Assembly: GCF_001514125.1 (NCBI RefSeq)
Contig: NZ_KQ948565.1
Span: forward strand, 137,785 to 198,968
DNA: 61,184 nucleotides
Direction: 5' to 3'
Source of the DNA: Streptomyces longwoodensis
GTDB taxonomy: Bacteria > Actinomycetota > Actinomycetes > Streptomycetales > Streptomycetaceae
Numbering within the stretch: the first letter of the stretch is position 1; every line of letters begins with the position of its first letter. Position numbers and translations under genes: made by a program. Shown here in pieces: positions 8,898-16,384 of this stretch. The notes beneath the pieces were generated by a model. That model was not told the origin of the DNA and ran no database searches. It saw only the letters and a list, made by a program, of their open reading frames with translations.

Positions 8898-9161
8898 ATG
8901 GACAAGACGCACCTCATCGACATCACGGCGCGCCGCGCCAGCGAGAGCGCCGGGGGCAGGGAGCTCACCCCGGGGGACGTCGGCCGGGTCCTGGAGACCC
9001 TCTTCGGGACGGTGGAGCACCCCGGGACCGTCGCGGAGGCCCTCAAGAGCGACGAGACGGTCAGCCTGGGGAGCTTCGGCAGCTTCCACAGCGCCGACGG
9101 CACGGCCGCGTTCCGGCCGGGCAAGGCGCTGTCGGAGTACCTGCACGGCCAGGCGGGATGA
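8898..9161 (+). CDS. Short HU-like protein without the DNA-binding arm
   Basis: 87 residues. The C-terminal part ETVSLGSFGSFHSADG followed by AAFRPGKALSEYL matches the conserved start (GFGSF) and end (FKPGKxLK) of the HU/IHF beta-ribbon region, but the ~25 residues between them that form the flexible DNA-binding arm (RNP motif in HU) are absent. The N-terminal helices (DVGRVLETLFGTV) fit the HU dimerization fold. It might be a dimerization partner or a non-canonical nucleoid protein; this is inference. It sits 97 bp after the SDR gene. Confidence 0.6.
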   Translation: MDKTHLIDITARRASESAGGRELTPGDVGRVLETLFGTVEHPGTVAEALKSDETVSLGSFGSFHSADGTAAFRPGKALSEYLHGQAG

Positions 9162-9189
9162 ACCGCGCCCGCACCGCGCGCCGGGTGCG

Positions 9190-9594
9190 ATGGCTCACGG
9201 ACCGGCCATGGGCCGCCTGACCCTGCGGGCCACGGGCCCGGCACCGCCGACGACGGTGTGGCGGCGCTACGCCGACCTCGACCGGTGGGCGTCCTGGTCC
9301 CCGCAGATCCGTGCGGTTCACGCGGACGGCCGCACCCTCGTCCCCGGGCTGAGCGGAACGGTCGAGTCGGTCGTCGGCCTGCGGGCCGCGTTCACCGTGG
9401 AAGCCGTCGACCACCGGCGGCACTGCTGGACGTGGCGCGTCCGGCTGGGCCCCGTCCGGCTCCGGCTCCACCACGAGGTGCACGCGCACGGCCGGGGCAG
9501 CCGGACGACCCTCCTCGTGGACGGTCCGGCCCTGGCGGCGGCCCTCTACGCCCCGCTCGCGCACGTCGCCCTGCGCCGCCTCGTACGGTCCTGA
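9190..9594 (+). CDS. SRPBCC (START/Bet v1-like) family protein
   Basis: 134 residues. PPTTVWRRYADLDRWASWSPQI is the usual opening of a polyketide cyclase/SRPBCC domain, followed by GLSGTVESVVGLRAAFTVEAVD and a Trp/Arg strand (HCWTWRVRLGPVRLRLHHEV). These small helix-grip proteins bind hydrophobic ligands. No ligand or pathway is implied by neighbours. A second ATG at 9208 is possible. Confidence 0.75.
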   Translation: MAHGPAMGRLTLRATGPAPPTTVWRRYADLDRWASWSPQIRAVHADGRTLVPGLSGTVESVVGLRAAFTVEAVDHRRHCWTWRVRLGPVRLRLHHEVHAHGRGSRTTLLVDGPALAAALYAPLAHVALRRLVRS

Positions 9595-9607
9595 CCCGCA
9601 CGGCCGG

Positions 9608-10135
9608 TCAGGGCAGCAGCGGCCTCGTCCCGGCCCAGGTGACCAGTGCCTCCCGCACGGGTCCGGGTGCCAGGTGGTCGATCAGCCATCTCAGGTGCGC
9701 CGTCAGGTTCTTGTGCCACCGCAGCACGAGGATGTCCCCGACGGGGAGGTCGCGCCGGCCGTCGGCGAGTTCGACGGCACGTGCGGGCGTCAACGTGAGC
9801 GCGTCGAGGGTGTCGGCGGCCAGCGCCTCCGGACTCCAGTCGGGGTCCGTGTCGTCGGGTCCCAGCTGTTCGATCACCCACATGCGCAGCATGAACTCCT
9901 GGTGGGCGACCCGGATCCGGCTCGTCTCGGTGCCGTCGCGCAGGCCCCGGTTCGCGAGCAGCGACAGCTTGGCCCACCTGAGCCGGTCCTCCCGAGGACG
10001 GTCGCGGTCGTAGGCGTGCCCCTGCGCCGCGACCCGCGCCGTCTCGAGCACCTCGCCGGAGCTCGAAGTGATGAAGCTGTGCATCTGGTCGAGCGTCCAC
10101 GAACACGGATCGAAAAGTGGCGGCTCCTCGGTCAT
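9608..10135 (-). CDS. Conserved hypothetical protein
   Basis: 175 residues, mixed helical, no signal peptide or membrane segment. Visible features are MTEEPPLFDPCSWTLDQM at the start and a long central helix region with an LRWAKLSLLANRGLRDG segment. It ends convergent with the SRPBCC gene and starts divergent from the ECF sigma gene at 10233, about 97 bp away, so the two may share a control region. I do not recognise a family. Confidence 0.65.
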   Translation of the reverse strand: MTEEPPLFDPCSWTLDQMHSFITSSSGEVLETARVAAQGHAYDRDRPREDRLRWAKLSLLANRGLRDGTETSRIRVAHQEFMLRMWVIEQLGPDDTDPDWSPEALAADTLDALTLTPARAVELADGRRDLPVGDILVLRWHKNLTAHLRWLIDHLAPGPVREALVTWAGTRPLLP

Positions 10136-10232
10136 CGCCCTCCCCCGTCCGCCCCAGGTGAATGCACGATAATGGCACCGATGCGTGACCCAGGCCACAG
10201 GAACTCCCCGGGCGTCGCGGAGAGAAGTGGTC

Positions 10233-10859
10233 GTGAGGGACTCAGAGAACGATGTGCGCCGCCGTGTGCGCGAGGGGGACCGCGAGGCGTTCGCCCAGCT
10301 GTACGAGGAGTACGCCCGTGCCGTGTACAACCACGCGTTGCGGCTGACCGGCGACTGGTCGACGGCCGAAGAGATCATGTCCGACACCTTCCTGGCGGCG
10401 TGGCGCACGCGGACCCGGGTGCACGAGGACGGCGGCTCCCTGCTGCCCTGGCTGCTGGGGATCGCCACCCACAAGGCGGACAACGCCCGCCGGGCCCAGC
10501 GCAGACGCCGGCTGTTCCTGGCGCGCCAGCCGCAGCCACCGGAGCAGGAGGACTTCGCGCCCCGGACCATCGGGCGGATCGACGACGCGCGGCGCCTGCT
10601 GGCCGTGCACGCCGCGCTGGGCCGGCTGCGGCGCCAGGAACAGGAGGTCCTGGCCCTGTGCGTGTGGTCGGGCCTGGACTACCGGCAGACGGCTGAAGCG
10701 CTGGGCATTGCCGTCGGCACCGTGCGGTCCCGCCTGTCGCGGGCGCGCAAGAAGCTCGCCCGGTTCGCCGAGGAGGACCGGGAACCACCCGCCGCCCGCG
10801 GAGAGATGACAAGTGCGGCCGCGATCGCGGCCCTGCCCGTACGGGAGGAGCTCACATGA
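10233..10859 (+). CDS. ECF-type RNA polymerase sigma factor
   Basis: 208 residues. Region 2 is REAFAQLYEEYARAVYNHAL with TGDWSTAEEIMSDTFLAAWR; region 4 is RQEQEVLALCVWSGLDYRQT with helix-turn-helix GIAVGTVRSRLSRARKKL. GTG at 10233 follows GGAGAG at eight bases; a GTG at 10227 is also in frame. Its stop overlaps the start of the next gene (ATGA at 10856-10859), so the two are translationally coupled, as is usual for a sigma factor with its partner membrane protein. Confidence 0.92.
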   Translation: MRDSENDVRRRVREGDREAFAQLYEEYARAVYNHALRLTGDWSTAEEIMSDTFLAAWRTRTRVHEDGGSLLPWLLGIATHKADNARRAQRRRRLFLARQPQPPEQEDFAPRTIGRIDDARRLLAVHAALGRLRRQEQEVLALCVWSGLDYRQTAEALGIAVGTVRSRLSRARKKLARFAEEDREPPAARGEMTSAAAIAALPVREELT

Positions 10860-11893
10860 ACGACGAGACCACCGGCGCTTCCCCGCAGCCGAACGGCGAC
10901 CGCGAAGAGATCGCCCGCCTGCTGCCGGCCCCGGCCGACTGGGACCTCCCGCGCGAGCAGCACCTCCGTCACAAGGACCTGCTGATGAACCACATCGACC
11001 AAGAGCAGCCGCCGCGTTCGCGCCCGGCCCGCCGACTGCTGCGGCCCGCGCTCCTGGCGCCGGCGACCGCGCTGACCCTGGCCGGCGTGCTGGCCGCGGG
11101 CATCGCCCTGCACGACGACGGCCGCCGGCCCGCCGGCACCGCCTCGCACCGCGCGGCCACGGACATGCGGCCCGCCGCGGCCCTGCTGGGCCGGATCTCC
11201 GACGCCGCCGCGGACCGCGCCACTCCCCCGGTGCGCGACGACCAGTTCGTCTACACCCGGGAGAAGACCCGCGGGGCCGACCTGACCAGCGGGAAGGCCG
11301 TCCTCGGCCCCCTGACCGACCGGGAGACGTGGCTCGCGCAGGAACCGGGCCCCCTGCGCAAGCTCGGCCTGATCAAGGAGAACGGCCAGACCTCGACGAT
11401 CAACGCCGAGTTCGGCGACACCGGCGGCACCCCGGCCGGCATGGGCAGGCCGACCTACCGCTGGCTCAGCTCGCTCCCCACCGACCCGGACGAGCTGCTG
11501 GCCTACCTGTACGCCAAGACCCCCCGGGTCGAGGCCCGCGAACGGGACCAGGCGGTGTTCGAGCAGATCGGGTCCCTGCTCGGCCGGATGATGCCGCCCC
11601 GCACGGCCGCCGCCCTCTACCGGGCCGCCGCGAAGATCCCCGGCGTCGTCCCCGCCCCGCAGGCGCAGGACGCGATCGGCCGCCACGGCCTCGGCATCGC
11701 CCGCGACGACGTCCGCCACGGCGTGCGCACCGAGTGGGTCTTCGGCACCGAGGACTACTCGTTCCTCGGTTCCCGCAGTTACCTGACCGCGGACGCCCCG
11801 TACGGGAAGGCCGGGACCCTCCTGTCCAGCGAGGCCGAGCTGGAACTCGCCGTCGTCGACGAGGCCGGCCGACCGCCCGCCGTCGGGACGTGA
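10856..11893 (+). CDS. CU044_5270-family membrane protein, probable sigma-factor partner
   Basis: 345 residues. Cytoplasmic N terminus (~60 residues, acidic then RPARRLLRP), one transmembrane helix (ALLAPATALTLAGVLAAGIAL, residues ~63-84) and a large extracytoplasmic domain with WLSSLPTDPDELLAYLYAKT and LLGRMMPPRTAAALYRAAAK, which identify the CU044_5270 family. Members are encoded just after ECF sigma genes, so an anti-sigma or signal-sensing role is likely but unproven. No zinc-binding HxxxCxxC motif is visible in the N terminus, so it is not a ZAS-type anti-sigma factor. Confidence 0.8.
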   Translation: MNDETTGASPQPNGDREEIARLLPAPADWDLPREQHLRHKDLLMNHIDQEQPPRSRPARRLLRPALLAPATALTLAGVLAAGIALHDDGRRPAGTASHRAATDMRPAAALLGRISDAAADRATPPVRDDQFVYTREKTRGADLTSGKAVLGPLTDRETWLAQEPGPLRKLGLIKENGQTSTINAEFGDTGGTPAGMGRPTYRWLSSLPTDPDELLAYLYAKTPRVEARERDQAVFEQIGSLLGRMMPPRTAAALYRAAAKIPGVVPAPQAQDAIGRHGLGIARDDVRHGVRTEWVFGTEDYSFLGSRSYLTADAPYGKAGTLLSSEAELELAVVDEAGRPPAVGT

Positions 11894-11925
11894 GACCCGG
11901 ACGGGACCCGTTGCCCGACCCGGCA

Positions 11926-11964
11926 GCGGTCGCCCGCCGCTTGGGAGGTGCGGCGGGCGACCGC
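11926..11964. terminator. Bidirectional terminator between convergent genes
   Basis: Perfect 15-bp stem (left 11926-11940, right 11950-11964) with loop TTGGGAGGT, between the CU044_5270 gene and the aldo/keto reductase gene. Confidence 0.85.
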
Positions 11965-11978
11965 GGGGAGGGTGGTCG

Positions 11979-12905
11979 TCAGCCGATCGGGACGTCGTAC
12001 GAGCGGGACGTCACAGCGTCCAGGGCTCCTAGGGTCGTCGCGTCGAGCGCGATGTCCCCGACCGCGATGTTCTCCTCCAGGTGGGCGGCGTCGGCGGTGC
12101 CGGGGATGAGCAGCACGTTCGGGGCGTGGTGGAGCAGCCAGGCGAGGCCGACCTGGGACGGGGTGGCGCCCAGGGCGGCGGCCACGTCCTGCACGGTCGG
12201 GTCGTCGGTCACCTTGGGCAGCCCGGGGAAGGCCCCGCCGAGGGGGAAGAACGGGACCCAGGCGACGCCCTCGGCTGCGCACAGCTCCAGCAGGAGCTCG
12301 TCGTCGCGGGCGACGAGGCTGTAGGCGTTCTGCACGCAGACGATGCCGGCGGGCAGGGCGCGGCGCAGGGTGTCGAGGGTGACGCTGCTCAGGCCGATCG
12401 CGCCGATCTTGCCCTCGTCACGCAGGGCGGTCATCGTCGCGAGCTGGTCGTCGAGGTCGACGACCTGGTCCCCCTCGGGCCGCAGCCCGGGGCCGGTGTC
12501 CAGGCGCCGCAGGTTGACGACGTCCAGCCGCTCGACGCCGAGGCTGCGCAGGTTGTCCTCGACACTGGCGCGCAGCTCCTCGGGGCGCTGGGCGAGACGC
12601 AGGCGGACCCGGCCGCCGGGGTTGGAGTCGGCCCCCACCTTCGTGACGACCAGGACGTCGTCCTCGGGACGCAGTGCCTCGCGGATCACCTCGTTGACGA
12701 AGCCGGAGCCGTAGAACTCGGCGGTGTCCACGTGGTCGACGCCCCGCTCGACCGCGTGGCGCAGCAGCGCGACGGCGTCGTCGCGGCGGTCGTGGAGGCG
12801 TTCGAGCTGCATCGCGCCGTATCCGATGCGGGACACCGTGCGGCCGGCCAGCGGCCCGGTCCCTCCGGGGCGCGGGACGGAGTCGGACGTGGCTTCGGGG
12901 GTCAT
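11979..12905 (-). CDS. Aldo/keto reductase
   Basis: 308 residues, TIM barrel. VSRIGYGAMQLERLHDRRD opens the fold; GVDHVDTAEFYGSG gives the Asp and Tyr and VLVVTKVGAD the Lys of the catalytic tetrad. The usual His position falls in RLDVVNLRRLD, where the sequence has Arg/Leu instead of the common LxHxxD, as in some actinobacterial AKRs. It probably reduces a small carbonyl compound with NADPH; substrate unknown. It is divergent from a TetR regulator with two shared palindromes. ATG at 12905; an in-frame GTG lies at 12911. Confidence 0.88.
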   Translation of the reverse strand: MTPEATSDSVPRPGGTGPLAGRTVSRIGYGAMQLERLHDRRDDAVALLRHAVERGVDHVDTAEFYGSGFVNEVIREALRPEDDVLVVTKVGADSNPGGRVRLRLAQRPEELRASVEDNLRSLGVERLDVVNLRRLDTGPGLRPEGDQVVDLDDQLATMTALRDEGKIGAIGLSSVTLDTLRRALPAGIVCVQNAYSLVARDDELLLELCAAEGVAWVPFFPLGGAFPGLPKVTDDPTVQDVAAALGATPSQVGLAWLLHHAPNVLLIPGTADAAHLEENIAVGDIALDATTLGALDAVTSRSYDVPIG

Positions 12906-12937
12906 GGCCACCTGCTCTCGTGACAGACTGGAGAGAT

Positions 12938-12953
12938 ACGGAGGAGCCTCCGT
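12938..12953. promoter_or_regulatory. Operator-like palindrome O1 of the AKR/TetR pair
   Basis: ACGGAGG-AG-CCTCCGT, perfect 7-bp arms, 33 bp upstream of the AKR start. It shares CGGAGGNNCCTCCG with the site at 12974, so both are probably bound by the TetR protein encoded next to it. Confidence 0.75.
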
Positions 12954-12973
12954 TACGTCAACCGTAGCAGTAC

Positions 12974-12987
12974 CGGAGGTGCCTCCG
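12974..12987. promoter_or_regulatory. Operator-like palindrome O2, overlapping the tetR ribosome binding site
   Basis: CGGAGG-TG-CCTCCG, perfect 6-bp arms. Its left arm holds GGAGG (12975-12979), the only Shine-Dalgarno sequence before the TTG start at 12990. Repressor binding here would block transcription from the tetR promoter, and the arms could also pair in mRNA and hide the ribosome site. Confidence 0.75.
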
Positions 12988-12989
12988 TT

Positions 12990-13796
12990 TTGTTCGCGTC
13001 ACACTCCCCGGACCCGGCCGGTCCAGGTGGACACGCCGATTCCGCCGGTCCCTCCGGGCCGAGCCCGGCCGATCCCCCGGGCCGGCCGGTCCGCCGGGAC
13101 GCGCGCCGCAACCGGGAGAAGCTGATCGCCGTCGCGCAAGCCGCGTTCGCCGCGGCGGAGGGCCCGGTCCCCCTGGAGGCCATCGCCCGCGAGGCAGGCG
13201 TCGGCATCGGCACCCTGTACCGGCACTTCCCCACCCGCGAGGACCTCGTCGACGCCGTCTACGCCTCGGAGTTGGACGCCGTCACCGCGAGCGCGCCCGG
13301 CCTGCTCGACCAGCACCCCGCCGACGTCGCCCTGCGCGCCTGGACGGGCCGCTACGCCGCGTTCGTCGCCACCAAGCGCGGGATGATGGACACCCTGCGC
13401 ACCGCGTTCGCCTCCGGGCGCATCGCGGCCCCGTCACGGGAGCGCGTCACCACCACGATCGGCACGATCCTCGAACGGGGCGCGGCGACGGGCACGTTGC
13501 GCGCCGACGTCGACCCGGACGACGTGGCCACGCTGCTCATCGGTGTGTTCGCCGCGATCATGGACGGTGCTCCCCGGGAGCGCACCGACCGCCTGCTCGA
13601 CCTCCTCGTCGACGCGCTACGCCCTAGGGGGTGTCTCGTCGATCAGGCCGGATCAGGGAGCGGCGTCTGGTGCCGTGCATCGCAAGGCGGAGGAGGGCGG
13701 CGATGCGGAGCATCGGCAACCGACGACAACGCGGCGAGGTGCGGTGCCAGGCGCCGCGAGCCCGGCCTGATCGACGAGACACCCCCTAGGGCCTGA
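12990..13796 (+). CDS. TetR-family regulator with C-terminal extension from an inserted element
   Basis: 268 residues. The DNA-binding domain is complete: RDARRNREKLIAVAQAAFAA, then PLEAIAREAGVGIGTLYRHF, the standard TetR helix-turn-helix. The ligand/dimer domain runs to LLDLLVDALRPR. The last ~57 residues (Cys/Gly/Arg-rich, no homology expected) come from a 158-bp MITE-like element at 13628-13785. Removing it and one CTAG restores ...DALRPRA-stop, a normal 214-residue TetR. The start is TTG at 12990; no other start occurs in frame before the HTH. It probably controls the divergent AKR gene. Confidence 0.9.
   Translation: MFASHSPDPAGPGGHADSAGPSGPSPADPPGRPVRRDARRNREKLIAVAQAAFAAAEGPVPLEAIAREAGVGIGTLYRHFPTREDLVDAVYASELDAVTASAPGLLDQHPADVALRAWTGRYAAFVATKRGMMDTLRTAFASGRIAAPSRERVTTTIGTILERGAATGTLRADVDPDDVATLLIGVFAAIMDGAPRERTDRLLDLLVDALRPRGCLVDQAGSGSGVWCRASQGGGGRRCGASATDDNAARCGARRREPGLIDETPPRA
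13624..13789. mobile_element. MITE-like element, 158 bp, 24-bp terminal inverted repeats, CTAG target duplication
   Basis: Perfect 24-bp inverted repeats at 13628-13651 and 13762-13785 (outer ends GGGGTGTCTCGTCGATCAGG), flanked by CTAG on both sides (13624-13627, 13786-13789). The interior of 110 bp is too short for a transposase. CTAG duplication is known for IS5-group elements, so mobilization in trans by such a transposase is plausible. Element plus one CTAG is 162 bp, exactly 54 codons, and it is open in the tetR frame. Confidence 0.9.
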
Positions 13797-13866
13797 GCGC
13801 GGACGGACCAATGGCCGAAAGCGGTCCCGTCGGCGGCACCACGGTCCCGCCCGGCCCGCCGGAACG

Positions 13867-13905
13867 CCGGCGGCCCCTTCGACGAGTCGTCGAAGGGGCC
13901 GCCGG
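13867..13905. terminator. Strong terminator after the cold-shock gene
   Basis: Perfect 19-bp inverted repeat (13867-13885 and 13887-13905) around a single central base; in RNA the centre would open to a small loop. It lies 15 bp past the end of the minus-strand cold-shock gene and can serve both strands. Confidence 0.88.
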
Positions 13906-13920
13906 GAAATCGTCGGGACG

Positions 13921-14124
13921 TCAGCCGCGGACGATGTTCTCCGCCTGGGGGCCCTTCTGCCCCTGGGTGACGTCGAACGTCACCGCCTCACCCTCGACCA
14001 GCTCGCGGTACCCGGTGCCGGAGATGTTCGAGTAGTGGGCGAAGACGTCCGGTCCACCGCCGTCCTGGGCGATGAAGCCGAAGCCCTTTTCGGAGTTGAA
14101 CCACTTCACGGTGCCGCTGGCCAT
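13921..14124 (-). CDS. Cold-shock domain protein
   Basis: 67 residues, one complete cold-shock domain. RNP1 is KGFGFIAQ and RNP2 DVFAHYSNI; the opening MASGTVKWFNSEKGFGFI and the end QKGPQAENI are standard. These proteins bind single-stranded nucleic acid and melt RNA structure. The second RNP2 position is AHYS rather than the more common VHFS. GAAGGA precedes the ATG by about eight bases. The upstream leader carries a bulged hairpin at about 14172-14203, possibly part of a structured 5' UTR. Confidence 0.95.
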   Translation of the reverse strand: MASGTVKWFNSEKGFGFIAQDGGGPDVFAHYSNISGTGYRELVEGEAVTFDVTQGQKGPQAENIVRG

Positions 14125-14332
14125 ACTGCGTCCTTCGATCTTGCCGGGGGTGCCGGCAGGGGTGAGTAACCGGGGATCCCGCCCTGCGGGAGGGGTCCCG
14201 GCGTCCGTTCTACCCCGACCGGGCCCCCGTCATACGATCATTCGGCCACGAGTCGGAGCAGTTCTGGTCCGACAGGGTGTCGTCCCCGTGCGGGACGCCG
14301 GCCGCAACGCCCCGTCGGCGGGGGCGCGGCGG

Positions 14333-15187
14333 TCAGGCGTCGCCCATGACCAGGCCCTCGATGGTGTGCTTCTGCGTGACGGGGACCAGCTCGTCCACGA
14401 CCGGGCAGTCGAGGTGGCGGCGGACCCGCTCGGGCAGCCGCTCCCAGAAGCCGCGGGTGACGGCGAGGTCGTGCCGCTCCCCGCTGTCCGCCTCGGGTCC
14501 GTCGACGCCGAGGACGAGGACGGGCCGGGACAGCCGGGAGCGGTTGATGGTGCCGCGGTGGATCGTCAGGGCGGTCCGGGCGGAGATGTCACCGCGCTGC
14601 GGGTACGTGCGCACGGCACGCTCCGCGTAGCGGCCGTAGTGCGCCTTGGGCGGGAACATGCCGTGCTCGAACTCGGGGCCGTCGTCCCACTGCGTGCCCG
14701 GTGCGATCTCGAAGGGGCCCATGTCCTCGGTGGTGTCCACCGTCGTGACGTTGAACGCGAGCGAGGTCAGGCGCCGTTCCGCGCGGGTCTCCTCCGGCAT
14801 CGGGAAGTCCCGGTGCCAGGGCTGGTTCACGGCTCCCTCCAGCGGTACGTCGAAGCCGATCTCCACGATGCGATAGTCGGGGCCGAGCACCGCGGCGCAC
14901 ACGGAGCGCACCCACGGGTGGTCCACGAGTTCCACGAAGCCCCTGATCTGCTCGGGGTGGATCTCGACGTAGTAGCGGTGGGGGCCGCGGCCCACCGCAC
15001 CGCCCGGCCGGGACAGCGCCTCCTCGAACGCGGCGTCGACGTCCTCGCGCAGCCTGTCGGCCCAGTCCACGCCGAAGGCGCCCTTGCGGGCGGTGATGCC
15101 GTCCGAGTAGAGCGCCTCCACGTCGGCCATGACGTCTGCGTCGAGGGCGGAGGGCGTGGTGTCGGGATGCAGGTGTGCAGCACTCAC
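14333..15187 (-). CDS. Phytanoyl-CoA dioxygenase (PhyH) family oxygenase
   Basis: 284 residues. Fe(II)/2-oxoglutarate dioxygenase fold: the iron ligands are His125 and Asp127 in NQPWHRDFPM and a distal His at ~210 in ALTIHRGTINRSRLSR, whose later Arg would bind 2-oxoglutarate. Members hydroxylate lipids or small molecules; the substrate is unknown here. GTG at 15187 follows GAGGAG at about eight bases. It is divergent from a LacI regulator and has an operator-like palindrome 33 bp upstream. Confidence 0.85.
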   Translation of the reverse strand: MSAAHLHPDTTPSALDADVMADVEALYSDGITARKGAFGVDWADRLREDVDAAFEEALSRPGGAVGRGPHRYYVEIHPEQIRGFVELVDHPWVRSVCAAVLGPDYRIVEIGFDVPLEGAVNQPWHRDFPMPEETRAERRLTSLAFNVTTVDTTEDMGPFEIAPGTQWDDGPEFEHGMFPPKAHYGRYAERAVRTYPQRGDISARTALTIHRGTINRSRLSRPVLVLGVDGPEADSGERHDLAVTRGFWERLPERVRRHLDCPVVDELVPVTQKHTIEGLVMGDA

Positions 15188-15219
15188 AGGGCGGCTCCTC
15201 GGGTGGGTTCCCTGCCATG

Positions 15220-15233
15220 ATGCAACGTTGCAT
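15220..15233. promoter_or_regulatory. LacI-type operator between phyH and lacI genes
   Basis: Perfect 14-bp palindrome ATGCAACGTTGCAT with the central CG typical of LacI-family operators. It lies 33 bp upstream of the dioxygenase start and 68 bp upstream of the LacI start. Confidence 0.82.
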
Positions 15234-15301
15234 TCCACGTAGCAAGAGTGGAGGCGGGGGCGGTCCGCCCGCCGCCCCGGCACCCGTGGGGCCGTGCGAA
15301 G

Positions 15302-16321
15302 ATGTCCGGCGTGACCAGCCGCCTCAAGGACGTCGCCGCCCTCGCCGGGGTGTCGATCAGGACCGTCTCGAACGTCGTCAGCGGCTCCGGCGCCGTCGCC
15401 GAGCACACCCGTGTCAAGGTGCAGGCGGCGCTGGACGAGCTCGGTTACCGCCCCAACGTCGCCGCCCGCACCCTGCGTGCCGGCCGGACGGGCCTGATCG
15501 GCCTGACCATCCCCGAGCTGCACTCGCCCTACTTCGGCGAGCTCGCCGGGCTCATCGTGCAGGCGGCGCAGCAGCGCTCCTGGACGGTCGTGATCGACCA
15601 GACCTTCGGTGACGCCGACGCCGAGCGGCGCCTGCTGGAGGGTACCGGCGGGCGGCTGGTCGACGGGCTGATCATCAGCCCCTGGGCCCTCGGCCCCGAG
15701 GAACTCGCGGCGCACGCCCAGCGGGTCCCGCTGGTCTTCCTGGGCGAGCGCAGTCCCGGCGGCCTCGCCGACCGGGTGGCCGTGGACAACGTGCTGGCGG
15801 CCGACGAGGCGACCACGCACCTGATCGGCCTGGGGCGCCGGCGCATCGCCGCCCTCGGACTCCAGCCGCACCTGCACAACGGCACCGCCCGCCAGCGCCA
15901 CGAGGGCTACACGACGGCGCTCCGCCGGGCCGGCCTCGCACCCGACCCCGCGCTGGAACGGACTGTCCGGACCCTGCACCGTGCGGACGGGTACGCGGCG
16001 ATGTCGGCCCTGCTCGAGGAGGGCGTCGAGGTCGACGCCGTGTTCGCCTTCAGCGACGAACTCGCCCTGGGCGCGCTGCACTGCGCCCATCAGCGGGGTC
16101 TGCGCGTCCCCGGGGACCTGGCGGTCGTGGGCTTCGACGGCATCGAGGACGCCCGCTGGGCCCACCCGGCCCTGACGACGGTCGTCCCGGACAAGCGGCA
16201 GATCACGGAACGCGCCCTGCAGTGCCTCGCCGACCGCATCTACAGCCCCGCCACGGCGGTACCGCCGCAGGACGTGGTCGTCCCGCACCAGCTGGAGATC
16301 CGCGCGAGCACGGTGGGTTGA
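15302..16321 (+). CDS. LacI-family transcriptional regulator
   Basis: 339 residues. N-terminal HTH and hinge: SRLKDVAALAGVSIRTVSNV, then VQAALDELGYRPNVAARTLR. The periplasmic-binding-protein-like core follows (LIGLTIPELHSPYFGELA, VAVDNVLAADEATTHLIGLG, DLAVVGFDGIEDARWAHPAL). It likely represses the divergent dioxygenase gene and itself through the palindrome at 15220. The effector is probably a sugar or related small molecule but cannot be named. A GTG at 15311 is an alternative start. Confidence 0.93.
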   Translation: MSGVTSRLKDVAALAGVSIRTVSNVVSGSGAVAEHTRVKVQAALDELGYRPNVAARTLRAGRTGLIGLTIPELHSPYFGELAGLIVQAAQQRSWTVVIDQTFGDADAERRLLEGTGGRLVDGLIISPWALGPEELAAHAQRVPLVFLGERSPGGLADRVAVDNVLAADEATTHLIGLGRRRIAALGLQPHLHNGTARQRHEGYTTALRRAGLAPDPALERTVRTLHRADGYAAMSALLEEGVEVDAVFAFSDELALGALHCAHQRGLRVPGDLAVVGFDGIEDARWAHPALTTVVPDKRQITERALQCLADRIYSPATAVPPQDVVVPHQLEIRASTVG

Positions 16322-16384
16322 GCACCGCCGGCCTCATCGGCGCGACCTGCGACGCGGTCCCCCTGCCGTCGGCCGGAGGTGCCG

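Noticed and set aside
15188..16288. Extension of the dioxygenase frame to 16288
   Set aside because: It overlaps the LacI gene on the other strand and has no domain; GTG at 15187 has a good ribosome site.
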